Shown here piece by piece: positions 8,231 through 15,654 of a stretch of DNA of 64,000 nucleotides. Position 1 is the stretch's first letter. Each line of letters opens with the position of its first letter. The notes below the pieces were generated by a model that was not told where the DNA came from, searched no databases, and was given only the letters and a program-made list of their open reading frames with translations. Position numbers and translations under genes: made by a program. Where the stretch lies: NCBI RefSeq assembly GCF_018326305.1, contig NZ_AP023415.1, positions 558,001 through 622,000 of the forward strand, written 5' to 3'. This DNA is from Vescimonas fastidiosa (GTDB lineage: Bacteria > Bacillota > Clostridia > Oscillospirales > Oscillospiraceae).

Positions 8231-8257
8231 AAAAACCCCGATTTTATCGGGGTTTTT
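8231..8257 (+). terminator. Terminator of the tRNA-Ser transcript
   Basis: AAAAACCCCGAT (8231-8242) and ATCGGGGTTTTT (8246-8257) form a 12-bp stem with a 3-base loop; the T-run is in the 3' arm. Confidence 0.9.
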
Positions 8258-8290
8258 ACTTTTTTCCGATTCCGTCGATGCCAAATAGAC

Positions 8291-8319
8291 TTGACTTCCG
8301 TCGGAAGATACAGTAAAAT
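8291..8319 (+). promoter_or_regulatory. Sigma-A promoter of the T-box-valS unit
   Basis: TTGACT (8291-8296), 17 bp, TAAAAT (8314-8319); predicted transcript start about 8326. Confidence 0.8.
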
Positions 8320-8325
8320 AATCTC

Positions 8326-8585
8326 ATATTGAAAAAACAGTGATGAAGAGTAGTACTTCCGGACGCTATGCAAAGAGAGGGAGCGGTAGGTGTGAGCTTC
8401 CGTGAGGGCCGGGAGGAAGTCGCTTCGGAGTTCTGCCGCCCAGCGTAAGTAAGCGGCAGCGGCCGCCGCCGTTATCGGCTTTTGAGTGCGAGGGCTTGAC
8501 CCTCGAACACAGGTGGTACCACGGACTGTATTTATGGTTCGCCCTGTTTTGCTTTTGTGGCAAAACGGAGCGGGCCTTTTGTTTT
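8326..8585 (+). promoter_or_regulatory. T-box leader (valine) upstream of valS
   Basis: The leader contains the conserved T-box AGGTGGTACCACGG at 8511-8524, an AGTA motif in the 5' stem I region (near 8350), and a final terminator made of 8541-8552 with 8560-8575 followed by TTTTGTTTT. The likely specifier is GTC (valine) at 8419-8421 in the context GGAAGTCG. Uncharged tRNA-Val would pair with the specifier and T-box and permit read-through into valS. The T-box and terminator are directly visible; the exact specifier is inferred. Confidence 0.92.
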
Positions 8586-8613
8586 GCCAAATACCGTGAA
8601 GGAGATTTTTACC

Positions 8614-11247
8614 ATGCGAAAAGAATTGCCCAAGGTCTATGATCCCCGGGATGTGGAGCCGCGGATCTATAAAATGTGGATGGACGGTGGATGCTTCAAG
8701 GCCGAGCCCAATCCTGATAAAAAACCGTTTTCCATCGTAATGCCCCCTCCCAATGTTACGGGACAGCTTCACATGGGTCACGCGCTTGACTCCACGCTTC
8801 AGGACATCCTCACCCGCTTTAAGCGGATGCAGGGCTACGAGGCCCTGTGGCTTCCAGGCACCGACCATGCCGGCATTGCCACCCAAATCAAGGTGGAGGA
8901 GGCCCTGCGCAAGGAGGAAGGACTTACTCGCCACGATCTGGGCCGCGAAAAATTCCTGGAGCGGGTCTGGGACTGGAAGGAGAAATATGGCAATCGCATC
9001 GTGCAGCAGCAGATGAAAATGGGCGCCTCCTGCGACTGGGATCGCAGTCGCTTTACCATGGACGAGGGCTGTTCTCGGGCGGTGCGGGAGACCTTCTGCG
9101 AGTTGTATGATAAGGGCCTCATTTACAAGGGCAGCCGCATCATCAATTGGTGTCCTCACTGCTTGACGGCTCTGTCCGACGCCGAGGTGGAATACACCGA
9201 TAAGCCCGGCAACCTCTGGTATGTGCGTTATCCCCTTACCGACGGCAGCGGTGACATCGTCATTGCCACCACCCGTCCCGAGACCATGATGGGTGACACG
9301 GGTGTGGCTGTAAACCCGGAGGACGAGAAGTTTAAGCACCTTATCGGCAAGACCTGTATCCTGCCCATTATGAACCGAGAAATACCCATCATTGGCGACG
9401 AATACTGTGAGATCGGCTTCGGTACCGGCGCCGTAAAGATGACGCCTGCTCACGATCCCAATGACTTCGAGGTGGGCCTGCGCCACAATCTGGAAGTCAT
9501 CCGCGTTATCGCCGATGACGGCACCATCAACGAAAACGGCGGCCCCTACAACGGTATGGACCGGTACGAGTGCCGCAAGGCCATCGTGAAGGATCTGGAG
9601 GAGCAGGGTTACCTCATTAAGGCTGAGCCCTATTCGCACAATGTTGGCACCTGCTACCGCTGCCACAACGATGTGGAGCCCTTGATTTCCGCCCAGTGGT
9701 TCGTGAAGATGGCACCTCTGGCCAAGGAAGCCATTCGTGTGGTGGAGGACGGTACGATCAAGTTTGTGCCCGAGCGCTTCACCAAGACCTATATTAATTG
9801 GATGGAAAATGTCCATGACTGGTGCATTTCCCGTCAGCTTTGGTGGGGCCATCAGATCCCTGCCTGGTACTGTGATGACTGCGGTCACATCAATGTGAGC
9901 CGCCAGGATCCCACAAAGTGCGAGAAGTGCGGCAGCACACACCTGACCCGGGATGAGGATGTGCTGGACACCTGGTTCTCCTCGGCACTGTGGCCGTTTT
10001 CCACTTTAGGCTGGCCCGATACGGAGTCCGCTGACCTGAAATACTGGTATCCCACCTCCGTCATGGTTACCGGCTACGACATTATTTTCTTCTGGGTGGC
10101 CCGAATGATCTTCTCCGGCATGGAGCAGATGAAGAAAGAACCCTTCAAGACTGTGTTTATCCACGGCCTTGTTCGGGATGAAAAGGGCCGAAAGATGTCT
10201 AAGTCCCTGGGTAATGGCATCGATCCCCTGGATATGGCGGAGCAGTACGGTGCCGATGCTCTGCGCTTTAACCTGATTACCGGTAACAGCCCCGGCAACG
10301 ATATGCGCTTCTTTGTGGAAAAATGCGAAGCTATGCGTAACTTTGCCAATAAGATCTGGAACGCGTCCCGCTTTGTGATGATGAATCTGACCATCGAAAA
10401 GGTAGAGCTGCCCGATAAGCTGGAGCTGGAGGACAAGTGGATCCTCAGTAAGCTCAACACCCTTATCCGTGAGATCACGGACAATATGGACGCCTACGAG
10501 TTGGGTGTGGCTTCCGCCAAGATTTACGACTTCATTTGGGATACCTACTGTGACTGGTATATCGAGCTGACCAAGACCCGTATGAATGGCGACGACCCGG
10601 CTGCCAAGCTGGCAGCCGAGAATGTACTGTGCTATGTGTTGCTGCGTATTCTTGAGCTGCTGCACCCCTTCATGCCGTTTATTACGGAGGAAATCTGGCA
10701 GGCTCTGCCCCACGAGGGTAAATATCTCATTTCCGCGCCTTGGCCCGTGTACCGCCCGGAGTTTGACTTCCGAGCGGAGGAGCAGGCCATGGAAGCGGTG
10801 AAGGATGCTATTTCCGCTGTTCGTGCCCGTCGGGCTGAGATGAATGTGCCTCCCAGCAAGAAGGCCCAAATGATCATTGCCTCGGACCACGCAGAGGATT
10901 ACCGCATGGGGGAGCATTTCATTAAACGCATGGCTTACGCCAGTGACATCACCGTGACGGATACGGCGCCCACCGACCTGACGGGGCTTGTCACCGTGGT
11001 GACCCATGGGGCCAATGTCTATCTGCCCTTGGCGGAGCTGGTGGATTTCGAGAAAGAACTGGAGCGCATTGCCAAGGAGAGGGAGAAGGCTGCTGAAAAT
11101 CTGGCCCGTATCGAGCAGAAGCTCAGCAATGAAAAGTTTGTCTCCAAGGCTCCGGAGGCTATTGTAAATGCCGAGCGAGAGAAGGCGGAGAAGGCCCGGG
11201 CACTCATTGCCAAGCTGGATGAGTCTGCCGCAGCCATGAGAGGTTAA
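8614..11247 (+). CDS. valS: Valyl-tRNA synthetase
   Basis: ValRS charges tRNA-Val and edits mischarged threonine. The 877-residue class I enzyme has [15 protein letters not shown] with the HMGH motif at residues 53-56, the editing-domain segment [36 protein letters not shown] at 527-531, a DALRFNL anticodon-side boundary, and a C-terminal coiled coil rich in Glu/Lys (about residues 805-875). ATG 8614 follows AAGGAG; the frame is open upstream through the T-box terminator but that part is not protein. Regulation by the T-box leader is visible. Two hairpins follow. Assignment is secure. Confidence 0.98.
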   Translation: MRKELPKVYDPRDVEPRIYKMWMDGGCFKAEPNPDKKPFSIVMPPPNVTGQLHMGHALDSTLQDILTRFKRMQGYEALWLPGTDHAGIATQIKVEEALRKEEGLTRHDLGREKFLERVWDWKEKYGNRIVQQQMKMGASCDWDRSRFTMDEGCSRAVRETFCELYDKGLIYKGSRIINWCPHCLTALSDAEVEYTDKPGNLWYVRYPLTDGSGDIVIATTRPETMMGDTGVAVNPEDEKFKHLIGKTCILPIMNREIPIIGDEYCEIGFGTGAVKMTPAHDPNDFEVGLRHNLEVIRVIADDGTINENGGPYNGMDRYECRKAIVKDLEEQGYLIKAEPYSHNVGTCYRCHNDVEPLISAQWFVKMAPLAKEAIRVVEDGTIKFVPERFTKTYINWMENVHDWCISRQLWWGHQIPAWYCDDCGHINVSRQDPTKCEKCGSTHLTRDEDVLDTWFSSALWPFSTLGWPDTESADLKYWYPTSVMVTGYDIIFFWVARMIFSGMEQMKKEPFKTVFIHGLVRDEKGRKMSKSLGNGIDPLDMAEQYGADALRFNLITGNSPGNDMRFFVEKCEAMRNFANKIWNASRFVMMNLTIEKVELPDKLELEDKWILSKLNTLIREITDNMDAYELGVASAKIYDFIWDTYCDWYIELTKTRMNGDDPAAKLAAENVLCYVLLRILELLHPFMPFITEEIWQALPHEGKYLISAPWPVYRPEFDFRAEEQAMEAVKDAISAVRARRAEMNVPPSKKAQMIIASDHAEDYRMGEHFIKRMAYASDITVTDTAPTDLTGLVTVVTHGANVYLPLAELVDFEKELERIAKEREKAAENLARIEQKLSNEKFVSKAPEAIVNAEREKAEKARALIAKLDESAAAMRG

Positions 11248-11267
11248 TCAAACAAAGGCTGAAAATA

Positions 11268-11307
11268 AAAACAGAGAGCGGTACGAAATCGTGCCGCTCT
11301 CTGTTTT
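11268..11307 (+). terminator. Terminator of valS
   Basis: AAAACAGAGAGCGG (11268-11281) pairs with CCGCTCTCTGTTTT (11294-11307) with a TACGAAATCGTG apex; the T-run is in the 3' arm. Confidence 0.8.
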
Positions 11308-11326
11308 GCGCAGGGATAGGGGAAAG

Positions 11327-11363
11327 GGAAAGAGGTCGACACGAACCGTGCCGACCTCTTTCC
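11327..11363. terminator. Second hairpin after valS with a related core
   Basis: GGAAAGAGGTCG (11327-11338) pairs with CGACCTCTTTCC (11352-11363); the apex CACGAACCGTG resembles the apex of the preceding hairpin. There is no T-run on either side, so its role as terminator is uncertain. It lies before the 3' end of a convergent gene. Confidence 0.45.
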
Positions 11364-11401
11364 TGTATTGAATCTTGAGGAGAAAAAGAATGAAATCAAA
11401 A

Positions 11402-11626
11402 TCAGACTGCGTGGTGTGCGGAGCGCTTCACACGATGCTCTTCGTAATCCAACTCCAGCAGACCGGCTTTAGTGGCAGCCCAGGTGCCGATAGCACCGAA
11501 GAACAGGGGCAGATACATGCCGGCCTGACGGATGGGTTCGTCAGGGGCGGTCATCAAGAAAGCGGTAGCTATGAGCAAAATCAGGGATACGATTGCGGTT
11601 GCAATATAAAAATTCATGTTTCTCAT
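11402..11626 (-). CDS. Small two-helix membrane protein, unknown
   Basis: This 74-residue protein has two hydrophobic helices (about residues 5-27 and 34-55) separated by a short APDEPIRQAG loop and ends in a charged, histidine-rich tail (EEHRVKRSAHHAV). I do not recognise the family. TTAGGAGGAATACCGC precedes the ATG at 11624-11626 on the minus strand, a strong site with good spacing; an internal Met4 is an alternative. It is monocistronic and converges on valS. A real but uncharacterised inner-membrane protein is the best reading. Confidence 0.65.
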   Translation of the reverse strand: MRNMNFYIATAIVSLILLIATAFLMTAPDEPIRQAGMYLPLFFGAIGTWAATKAGLLELDYEEHRVKRSAHHAV

Positions 11627-11713
11627 GCGGTATTCCTCCTAATTCATGGATGAATATGAAATCATTTCCTTGTTGTGATTGCATAGTAGTATAATTAACA
11701 AGAAAAGTAAAGC

Positions 11714-11743
11714 GATGGAACATTACAGTAAATATTAGAATCA
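11714..11743 (+). promoter_or_regulatory. Weak sigma-H-like promoter upstream of spoIIA
   Basis: GATGGAACA (11714-11722), 12 bp, TTAGAATCA (11735-11743) partly fits RnAGGAwWW-N12-RnnGAATww. It is 150 bp from spoIIAA, with two mismatches in the -35, so it is only a candidate. Confidence 0.25.
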
Positions 11744-11806
11744 CTTACAGCGAGTTGGAGAAATAAGAATATTGAAAATTCGGATTTTTTAACAGAAGGA
11801 ACGAAA

Positions 11807-11840
11807 TTCGACAAAATATTACTACATAAAAAAGTATAAT
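11807..11840 (+). promoter_or_regulatory. Spo0A-box/sigma-A promoter of spoIIA (spoIIG-like)
   Basis: TTCGACA (11807-11813) is the complement of the Spo0A box TGTCGAA and contains TCGACA, 5 of 6 matches to a -35. A TATAAT at 11835-11840 lies 21 bp further on. The long spacer with a 0A box over the -35 is the arrangement known from the Bacillus spoIIG promoter. Start of transcription would be about 11847. Confidence 0.5.
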
Positions 11841-11871
11841 CACCGTAGAAGACAAGTCTGCGGTGATTTTT
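11838..11871 (+). terminator. Terminator-like hairpin in front of spoIIAA
   Basis: AATCACCG (11838-11845) pairs with CGGTGATT (11861-11868), then TTTAA. The 5' arm overlaps the predicted -10 box, so only transcripts from upstream would form it. It could insulate spoIIA from read-through. Confidence 0.45.
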
Positions 11872-11890
11872 AACAGGAAGTGGTGAAAAA

Positions 11891-12211
11891 ATGCAGGTCA
11901 AAGCAGAGAGTATCGATCGAAAACTGATCCTACACCTGCGGGGCGAGTTGGATCATCATGCGGCCAGACAACTTATGCAGCACATTGCCCGGGAGCTGGA
12001 GTACGCACTGCCGTTGGAGACAGAGCTGGATTTCTCCGGTGTAACATTTATGGACAGTTCCGGCATTGCCGTAGCATTGCACACGATGCAGCAGATGAAG
12101 CAACTAGGCGGAAAAATGCGCATAGGGTATCCATCGGCACAGGTGAAAAAAGTATTTACAGCCGCCGGATTGCAGCAACTCATTGAATTGGAGGAAGGAC
12201 ATGAAAAGTGA
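11891..12211 (+). CDS. spoIIAA: Anti-sigma-F factor antagonist SpoIIAA
   Basis: SpoIIAA is a STAS-domain protein that, when dephosphorylated by SpoIIE in the forespore, pulls SpoIIAB away from sigma-F. The 106 residues contain the STAS core ELDHHAARQL and the phosphorylation loop VTFMDSSGIAVAL, with DSSG at residues 55-58 holding the phospho-accepting serine. ATG 11891 follows GGAAGTGGTG. It overlaps spoIIAB by 11 bases, which suggests translational coupling that would hold the two proteins in proportion. Secure by motif and by gene order. Confidence 0.96.
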   Translation: MQVKAESIDRKLILHLRGELDHHAARQLMQHIARELEYALPLETELDFSGVTFMDSSGIAVALHTMQQMKQLGGKMRIGYPSAQVKKVFTAAGLQQLIELEEGHEK

Positions 12212-12644
12212 AAATCAGGTCGTACTGGAGTTCCCCAGCCGCAGCAGCAATGAATCCTTTGCGCGGGTGGCGGCGGCGGGGTTCGCTATGCAGCTGGACC
12301 CAACGCTGGAAGAACTGGGTGACATCAAGACCGCTGTCAGTGAAGCAGTAACCAACGCTATTATTCACGGTTATCCCGATTGTATCGGGCGCATCGTCAT
12401 GAAGCTGCGCATTCGAGAGGGAAATGTGATGGAAATCATTGTAAAGGATTGGGGCGTGGGCATTGCCGATGTAGAGCAAGCACGAAAACCTATGTTTACC
12501 ACCGGCAACGATGAGCGCAGCGGTATGGGCTTTACCATTATGGAAAGCTTCATGGACACCATAAGGGTGAAATCAGCTCCTCAAAAGGGCACTACGGTTA
12601 CACTGAAAAAACGAATTTCTACCCGCATGGGTGAGCGAAAATGA
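12201..12644 (+). CDS. spoIIAB: Anti-sigma-F factor and serine kinase SpoIIAB
   Basis: SpoIIAB binds and inhibits sigma-F and phosphorylates SpoIIAA. The 147-residue GHKL-fold protein shows the N box in SEAVTNAIIHGYPD, the G1 box in VKDWGVGIADVEQA and the ATP-lid/G2 region TTGNDERSGMGFTIMESFMD. ATG 12201 is chosen because AGGAAGGAC is just upstream; a TTG or ATG slightly earlier in frame is less well placed. It overlaps spoIIAA by 11 bases and sigF by 4 (ATGA). Secure. Confidence 0.96.
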   Translation: MKSENQVVLEFPSRSSNESFARVAAAGFAMQLDPTLEELGDIKTAVSEAVTNAIIHGYPDCIGRIVMKLRIREGNVMEIIVKDWGVGIADVEQARKPMFTTGNDERSGMGFTIMESFMDTIRVKSAPQKGTTVTLKKRISTRMGERK

Positions 12645-13348
12645 GTGAAAACAGGCTGGCGCTGCTGGATAAAGCACAGTCGGGAGACAGCGATGCCTGC
12701 GGAAAAATGGTGGAGGAGAACAGCGGCCTGATCTGGGCCGTAGTGAGGCGCTACTATGGCTGCGGAGCGGACCCGGAGGATCTATATCAGCTCGGATGTA
12801 TTGGATTCATAAAAGCTGTAAAGGGATTTGACATTACATATGGAACACAATTTTCCACCTATGCTGTGCCAAAAATTGCCGGAGAAATACGCCGGTTTCT
12901 GCGAGATGACGGGCCTGTGAAAGTGGGACGAACTCTACGAGAGAAGGGACAAAGCGTCTGGTCGGCCCGACAAAGATTGCGCGCTGCATTGGGAAGGGAG
13001 CCGAAGCTGTCAGAGCTGGCCGCAGAGACCGGCTGGAGCGCCGAGGAAATTGCCACGGCGGAGCTGGCCACCGCTGCACCGGAGTCGTTGCAGCAGGAGA
13101 CGGCAGAGGGGCTGACACTGGAATCCACCTTGGGTACAGATGCGCCGGAGGAGTCGCTGGTGGAAAAAATTGCGCTGCGGGAGGCCATCCGGGACTTACC
13201 GGAGCGGGAGAGGGAAACCATCTATCTGCGTTTTTTTAAGTGCATGACCCAGGAGCAGGCGGCACGAGTATTGGGGGTGTCGCAGGTGCAGGTATCGCGT
13301 CTGGAGCGAAAGGGGGTAGCGCATCTGCGGGAGATGCTTCGGGAGTGA
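12641..13348 (+). CDS. sigF: Forespore RNA polymerase sigma factor F
   Basis: Sigma-F is the first compartment-specific sigma factor of sporulation, held inactive by SpoIIAB. The 235-residue protein has region 2 (DPEDLYQLGCIGFIKAVKGF and TYGTQFSTYAVPKIAGEIRR), region 3 (SELAAETGWSAEEIATAE) and a region 4 helix-turn-helix (TQEQAARVLGVSQVQVSRLE). Its last 113 bases lie opposite the 3' end of the convergent TIGR03915-type gene, so the two coding regions overlap antisense. No terminator separates them. Secure from context with spoIIAA/AB. Confidence 0.96.
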   Translation: MSENRLALLDKAQSGDSDACGKMVEENSGLIWAVVRRYYGCGADPEDLYQLGCIGFIKAVKGFDITYGTQFSTYAVPKIAGEIRRFLRDDGPVKVGRTLREKGQSVWSARQRLRAALGREPKLSELAAETGWSAEEIATAELATAAPESLQQETAEGLTLESTLGTDAPEESLVEKIALREAIRDLPERERETIYLRFFKCMTQEQAARVLGVSQVQVSRLERKGVAHLREMLRE

Positions 13349-14102
13349 CAACTGTCTCGGATTGGAACTCCGTCATGGTGCTGCGATAGCGCTTAGGTAA
13401 AAAGGTGTTTTGGCAGCGCTCATTGTGCCGCTCCCGGATTGCAATGGTATCAAAAAAGGTTTTCCACAGCTTTCGGTATTCTGCTTCCCGGGGGCTGGGC
13501 GGTGCCAAGGTCAGGGAATCCACGAAGATGATGCGAGAGCGGCCGTCCTTGTAGAGAAGCAGCTCACCATGAGTGCGGTCATAAAGGAAGAAAGCCTCCC
13601 CGGCGTATCGGCTGCAAAAATACTGCCGTAGAAAGGGAAGCACTCGATTCTTGGGCGTAATCTCGGCACCCATGATGCCGTCGTAGTCTGAAAAACGGAC
13701 AAAACCCCGCAGCTTCTCCAACTCACCGGAGAGATGACGCACAGCCTTGTACAGAGGATAGCAGGCACTGTCCGATCGGCAGAGAAGAAACTGAGGGCCG
13801 TCGGCGTAGAGCTTTTTCACAAAAGCGTACAGGTATGCTTCTTTATTATCCATGCAGGTATAAAAAGCTCTGTAGAGCAGATGCGCAGCCTTAACGGAAA
13901 GGGACGATAGGCTGCGCTGAATACGGTCGCTGTGGTTCAAGTTCGTCTCCACGGCGCGAATAGAATAGAGGGAGAGAACAGGGAATTCCTCGTTGCTTAC
14001 AAAGGCAATGGGGAATTCTTTGTTTACATAACTCTCGAATATACAGCAGAGAAAGCCCTCGTAGGTGCCGTCGTATTCATAAATCATATCGTTCCAAGAC
14101 AT
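13236..14102 (-). CDS. Probable DNA metabolism protein (TIGR03915 type), partner of radical SAM protein
   Basis: This 288-residue protein matches the family that travels with the radical SAM protein next door (TIGR03915); in some species it is fused to a uracil-DNA-glycosylase-like domain. Recognisable segments are IYEYDGTYEGFLCCIFE at the N-terminus, FSDYDGIMGAEITPKNRVLP in the middle and ERHNERCQNTFLPKRY near residue 235. Homologues usually stop soon after the MTEF that follows; here a 42-residue Pro/Ala-rich tail is added by reading antisense into sigF. ATG 14102 has GGAG upstream and starts 4 bases after the radical SAM stop. The activity of the family is not known. Confidence 0.85.
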   Translation of the reverse strand: MSWNDMIYEYDGTYEGFLCCIFESYVNKEFPIAFVSNEEFPVLSLYSIRAVETNLNHSDRIQRSLSSLSVKAAHLLYRAFYTCMDNKEAYLYAFVKKLYADGPQFLLCRSDSACYPLYKAVRHLSGELEKLRGFVRFSDYDGIMGAEITPKNRVLPFLRQYFCSRYAGEAFFLYDRTHGELLLYKDGRSRIIFVDSLTLAPPSPREAEYRKLWKTFFDTIAIRERHNERCQNTFLPKRYRSTMTEFQSETVVTPEASPADALPPFAPDAIPAPATPPILVPPAPGSCT

Positions 14103-14106
14103 TCTG

Positions 14107-15375
14107 TTACTCCGTTGCGTCAAAAAGGGATAGCTGAGGGGCGGCAGAGACAGGCAGAGCATTTTGTTCTACGGCCTGTAATTGTCGAGTTAGCGTTTCG
14201 GCAGTGAAGTGCAGACCCGGGCGCATCTGCCCGCCGCATAGGATAAAAAACTGCGCCCGCTTGAGCACAACGCCCATTTTTTGCAGGTCCTCAGAGTGAA
14301 GACATCCCGTACGCCGAGCTGATAGGATACGCCGAGCTCCGGTAGGACCGATGCCGGGAACACGCAGGAGGCGGTCCAGATCCGCGGACATGATCTCCAC
14401 CGGAAACTGGTCCGGGTGAGTAATGGCCCAATAGCATTTAGGGTCCAGGGTAGGGTCGAAATTCGGATGTGCTTCATCCAGCAGTTCTTCGGCCCGGAAG
14501 CCATAAAAGCGCATAAGCCAATCCGCCTGATACAGTCGGTGCTCCCGTAGCAGAGGAGGCTTGGTGTGCAGGGCGGGGAGCAAAGAGTTCTCCACCACAG
14601 GCACATAGGCAGAATAGAATACACGCTTGAGTCGATAGCGCTGGTATAGGGATTGGGTCAAGTAGAGTATATGTCGATCGCTGTCTTGGGTTGCCCCCAC
14701 AATTAGCTGGGTACTCTGCCCGGCAGGAGCAAAGGCGGGGGCGTGGCGATACTTCACCAGCTCTTCTTTATTTTCTCGACCTCTGTCGCGGATCAGCCGC
14801 ATGGGGGAGAGAATAGCGGACTTGGTCTTATCCGGTGCCAGTGCAGCCAAACCCTCCTGAGAGGGCAGCTCAATATTTACGCTGAGACGGTCGGCCAGGT
14901 AGCCCAGCTGCTGCACCAGGGCCGGGTCCGTACCGGGAATGGCTTTGGCGTGGATATATCCGTTGAAGCCATAGTCCTGCCGCAAAAGACGCAGAGCTTC
15001 GATCATACGCTGGGTGGTGTAGTCCGGATTGCGCAGGACACCGCTGGAGAGGAAAAGCCCCTCAATATAATTGCGCCGGTAGAACTGAATCGTTAGCTCG
15101 GCCAGCTCCTTGGGCGTAAAGGCGGTGCGGCGGGTATCGTTGCTGCGGCGGTTGACGCAATACTTGCAGTCGTACACACAGCAGTTGGTCATGAGTACCT
15201 TTAGCAGCGAGATACATCGGCCGTCGGCGGAAAAGCTATGGCAGCAGCCGGCAATGGAAGAGGAAGTGTTTCCGATCTTCCCGGGTCTGGATTCACGCCG
15301 GACACCGCTGGAAGTGCAGGCGGCATCATACTTGGCCGCATCCGTGAGAACAGCCAGCTTATCCAGCAGGTCCAT
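14107..15375 (-). CDS. Putative DNA modification/repair radical SAM protein (TIGR03916 type)
   Basis: The 422-residue protein has the radical SAM cluster motif CVYDCKYC (Cys-x3-Cys-x2-Cys) near residue 67, SSGVLRNPDYT and GYIHAKAIPGTDP in the barrel, and near the C-terminus a helix-hairpin-helix DNA-binding motif, VPGIGPTGARRIL. That combination is characteristic of the UDG-linked radical SAM family, proposed to modify or repair DNA. It is second in a minus-strand operon whose promoter holds a LexA site, and pcrA is divergent, which supports a DNA-damage role. The reaction is unknown. The start follows directly on the upstream 37-codon gene (1-base gap). Confidence 0.9.
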   Translation of the reverse strand: MDLLDKLAVLTDAAKYDAACTSSGVRRESRPGKIGNTSSSIAGCCHSFSADGRCISLLKVLMTNCCVYDCKYCVNRRSNDTRRTAFTPKELAELTIQFYRRNYIEGLFLSSGVLRNPDYTTQRMIEALRLLRQDYGFNGYIHAKAIPGTDPALVQQLGYLADRLSVNIELPSQEGLAALAPDKTKSAILSPMRLIRDRGRENKEELVKYRHAPAFAPAGQSTQLIVGATQDSDRHILYLTQSLYQRYRLKRVFYSAYVPVVENSLLPALHTKPPLLREHRLYQADWLMRFYGFRAEELLDEAHPNFDPTLDPKCYWAITHPDQFPVEIMSADLDRLLRVPGIGPTGARRILSARRTGCLHSEDLQKMGVVLKRAQFFILCGGQMRPGLHFTAETLTRQLQAVEQNALPVSAAPQLSLFDATE

Positions 15376-15376
15376 A

Positions 15377-15490
15377 TCAAGCGGCTTTGCGTCTGCGTCG
15401 AGGCTGGTCGACCCGCTCTACCAAACGCATGAACTGCCCGGAAAGGGTAGCGATACCAATGAGAGTGATGATCCATCCGAAAGTAGTCAT
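15377..15490 (-). CDS. 37-residue membrane peptide at head of SOS operon
   Basis: I do not recognise this peptide. It begins MTTFGWIITLIGIATLSGQF, a single hydrophobic helix (residues 4-20), followed by an amphipathic stretch (MRLVERVDQP) and a basic RRRRKAA end, so it should insert with its C-terminus in the cytoplasm. TTGGAGGAAGCAACT precedes the ATG (15488-15490), an excellent ribosome site. The transcript from the LexA-controlled promoter starts about 30 bases upstream, making this the first gene. Its stop is 1 base from the radical SAM start. By analogy with small SOS membrane peptides it could inhibit division or protect the membrane, but that is speculation. Confidence 0.6.
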   Translation of the reverse strand: MTTFGWIITLIGIATLSGQFMRLVERVDQPRRRRKAA

Positions 15491-15508
15491 AGTTGCTTCC
15501 TCCAAGTA

Positions 15509-15520
15509 AAACTTTTGTTC
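15509..15520 (-). promoter_or_regulatory. Weak LexA-like half-matched site
   Basis: AAACTTTTGTTC on the plus strand (GAACAAAAGTTT on the minus) matches the GAAC-N4-GTTC operator at 7 of 8 positions. It lies just downstream of the predicted start of the minus-strand transcript, 29 bp from the perfect site. Confidence 0.4.
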
Positions 15521-15527
15521 TACTCGC

Positions 15528-15556
15528 ATTATAAATCGAACAATCGTTCTTGTCAA
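15528..15556 (-). promoter_or_regulatory. Consensus sigma-A promoter of the SOS operon
   Basis: On the minus strand TTGACA (15556-15551), a 17-bp spacer and TATAAT (15533-15528) are a perfect consensus promoter. The spacer contains the LexA operator. Confidence 0.9.
15537..15550. promoter_or_regulatory. LexA/DinR operator inside the promoter spacer
   Basis: CGAACAATCGTTCT contains a perfect GAAC-N4-GTTC, the Gram-positive LexA (DinR) box core (consensus CGAACATATGTTCG). It fills the spacer of the minus-strand promoter, so bound LexA would block polymerase. Confidence 0.85.
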
Positions 15557-15564
15557 TAGAAAAT

Positions 15565-15578
15565 CGAACAAATTTTCT
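15565..15578. promoter_or_regulatory. Second LexA-like site between the divergent promoters
   Basis: CGAACAAATTTTCT keeps the CGAAC half but has TTTC for GTTC. Its centre is 28 bp from the perfect site and it lies 19 bp before the pcrA -35 box. Confidence 0.4.
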
Positions 15579-15596
15579 AATTTTGCATTTCTCCGG

Positions 15597-15625
15597 TTGA
15601 CCAACGGATGCATTTGTTATAGAAT
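15597..15625 (+). promoter_or_regulatory. Sigma-A promoter of pcrA
   Basis: TTGACC (15597-15602), 17 bp, TAGAAT (15620-15625), 30 bp before the start codon. Confidence 0.65.
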
Positions 15626-15654
15626 AGGAGTGAAAAACAGAGAGCGAGGATAGC

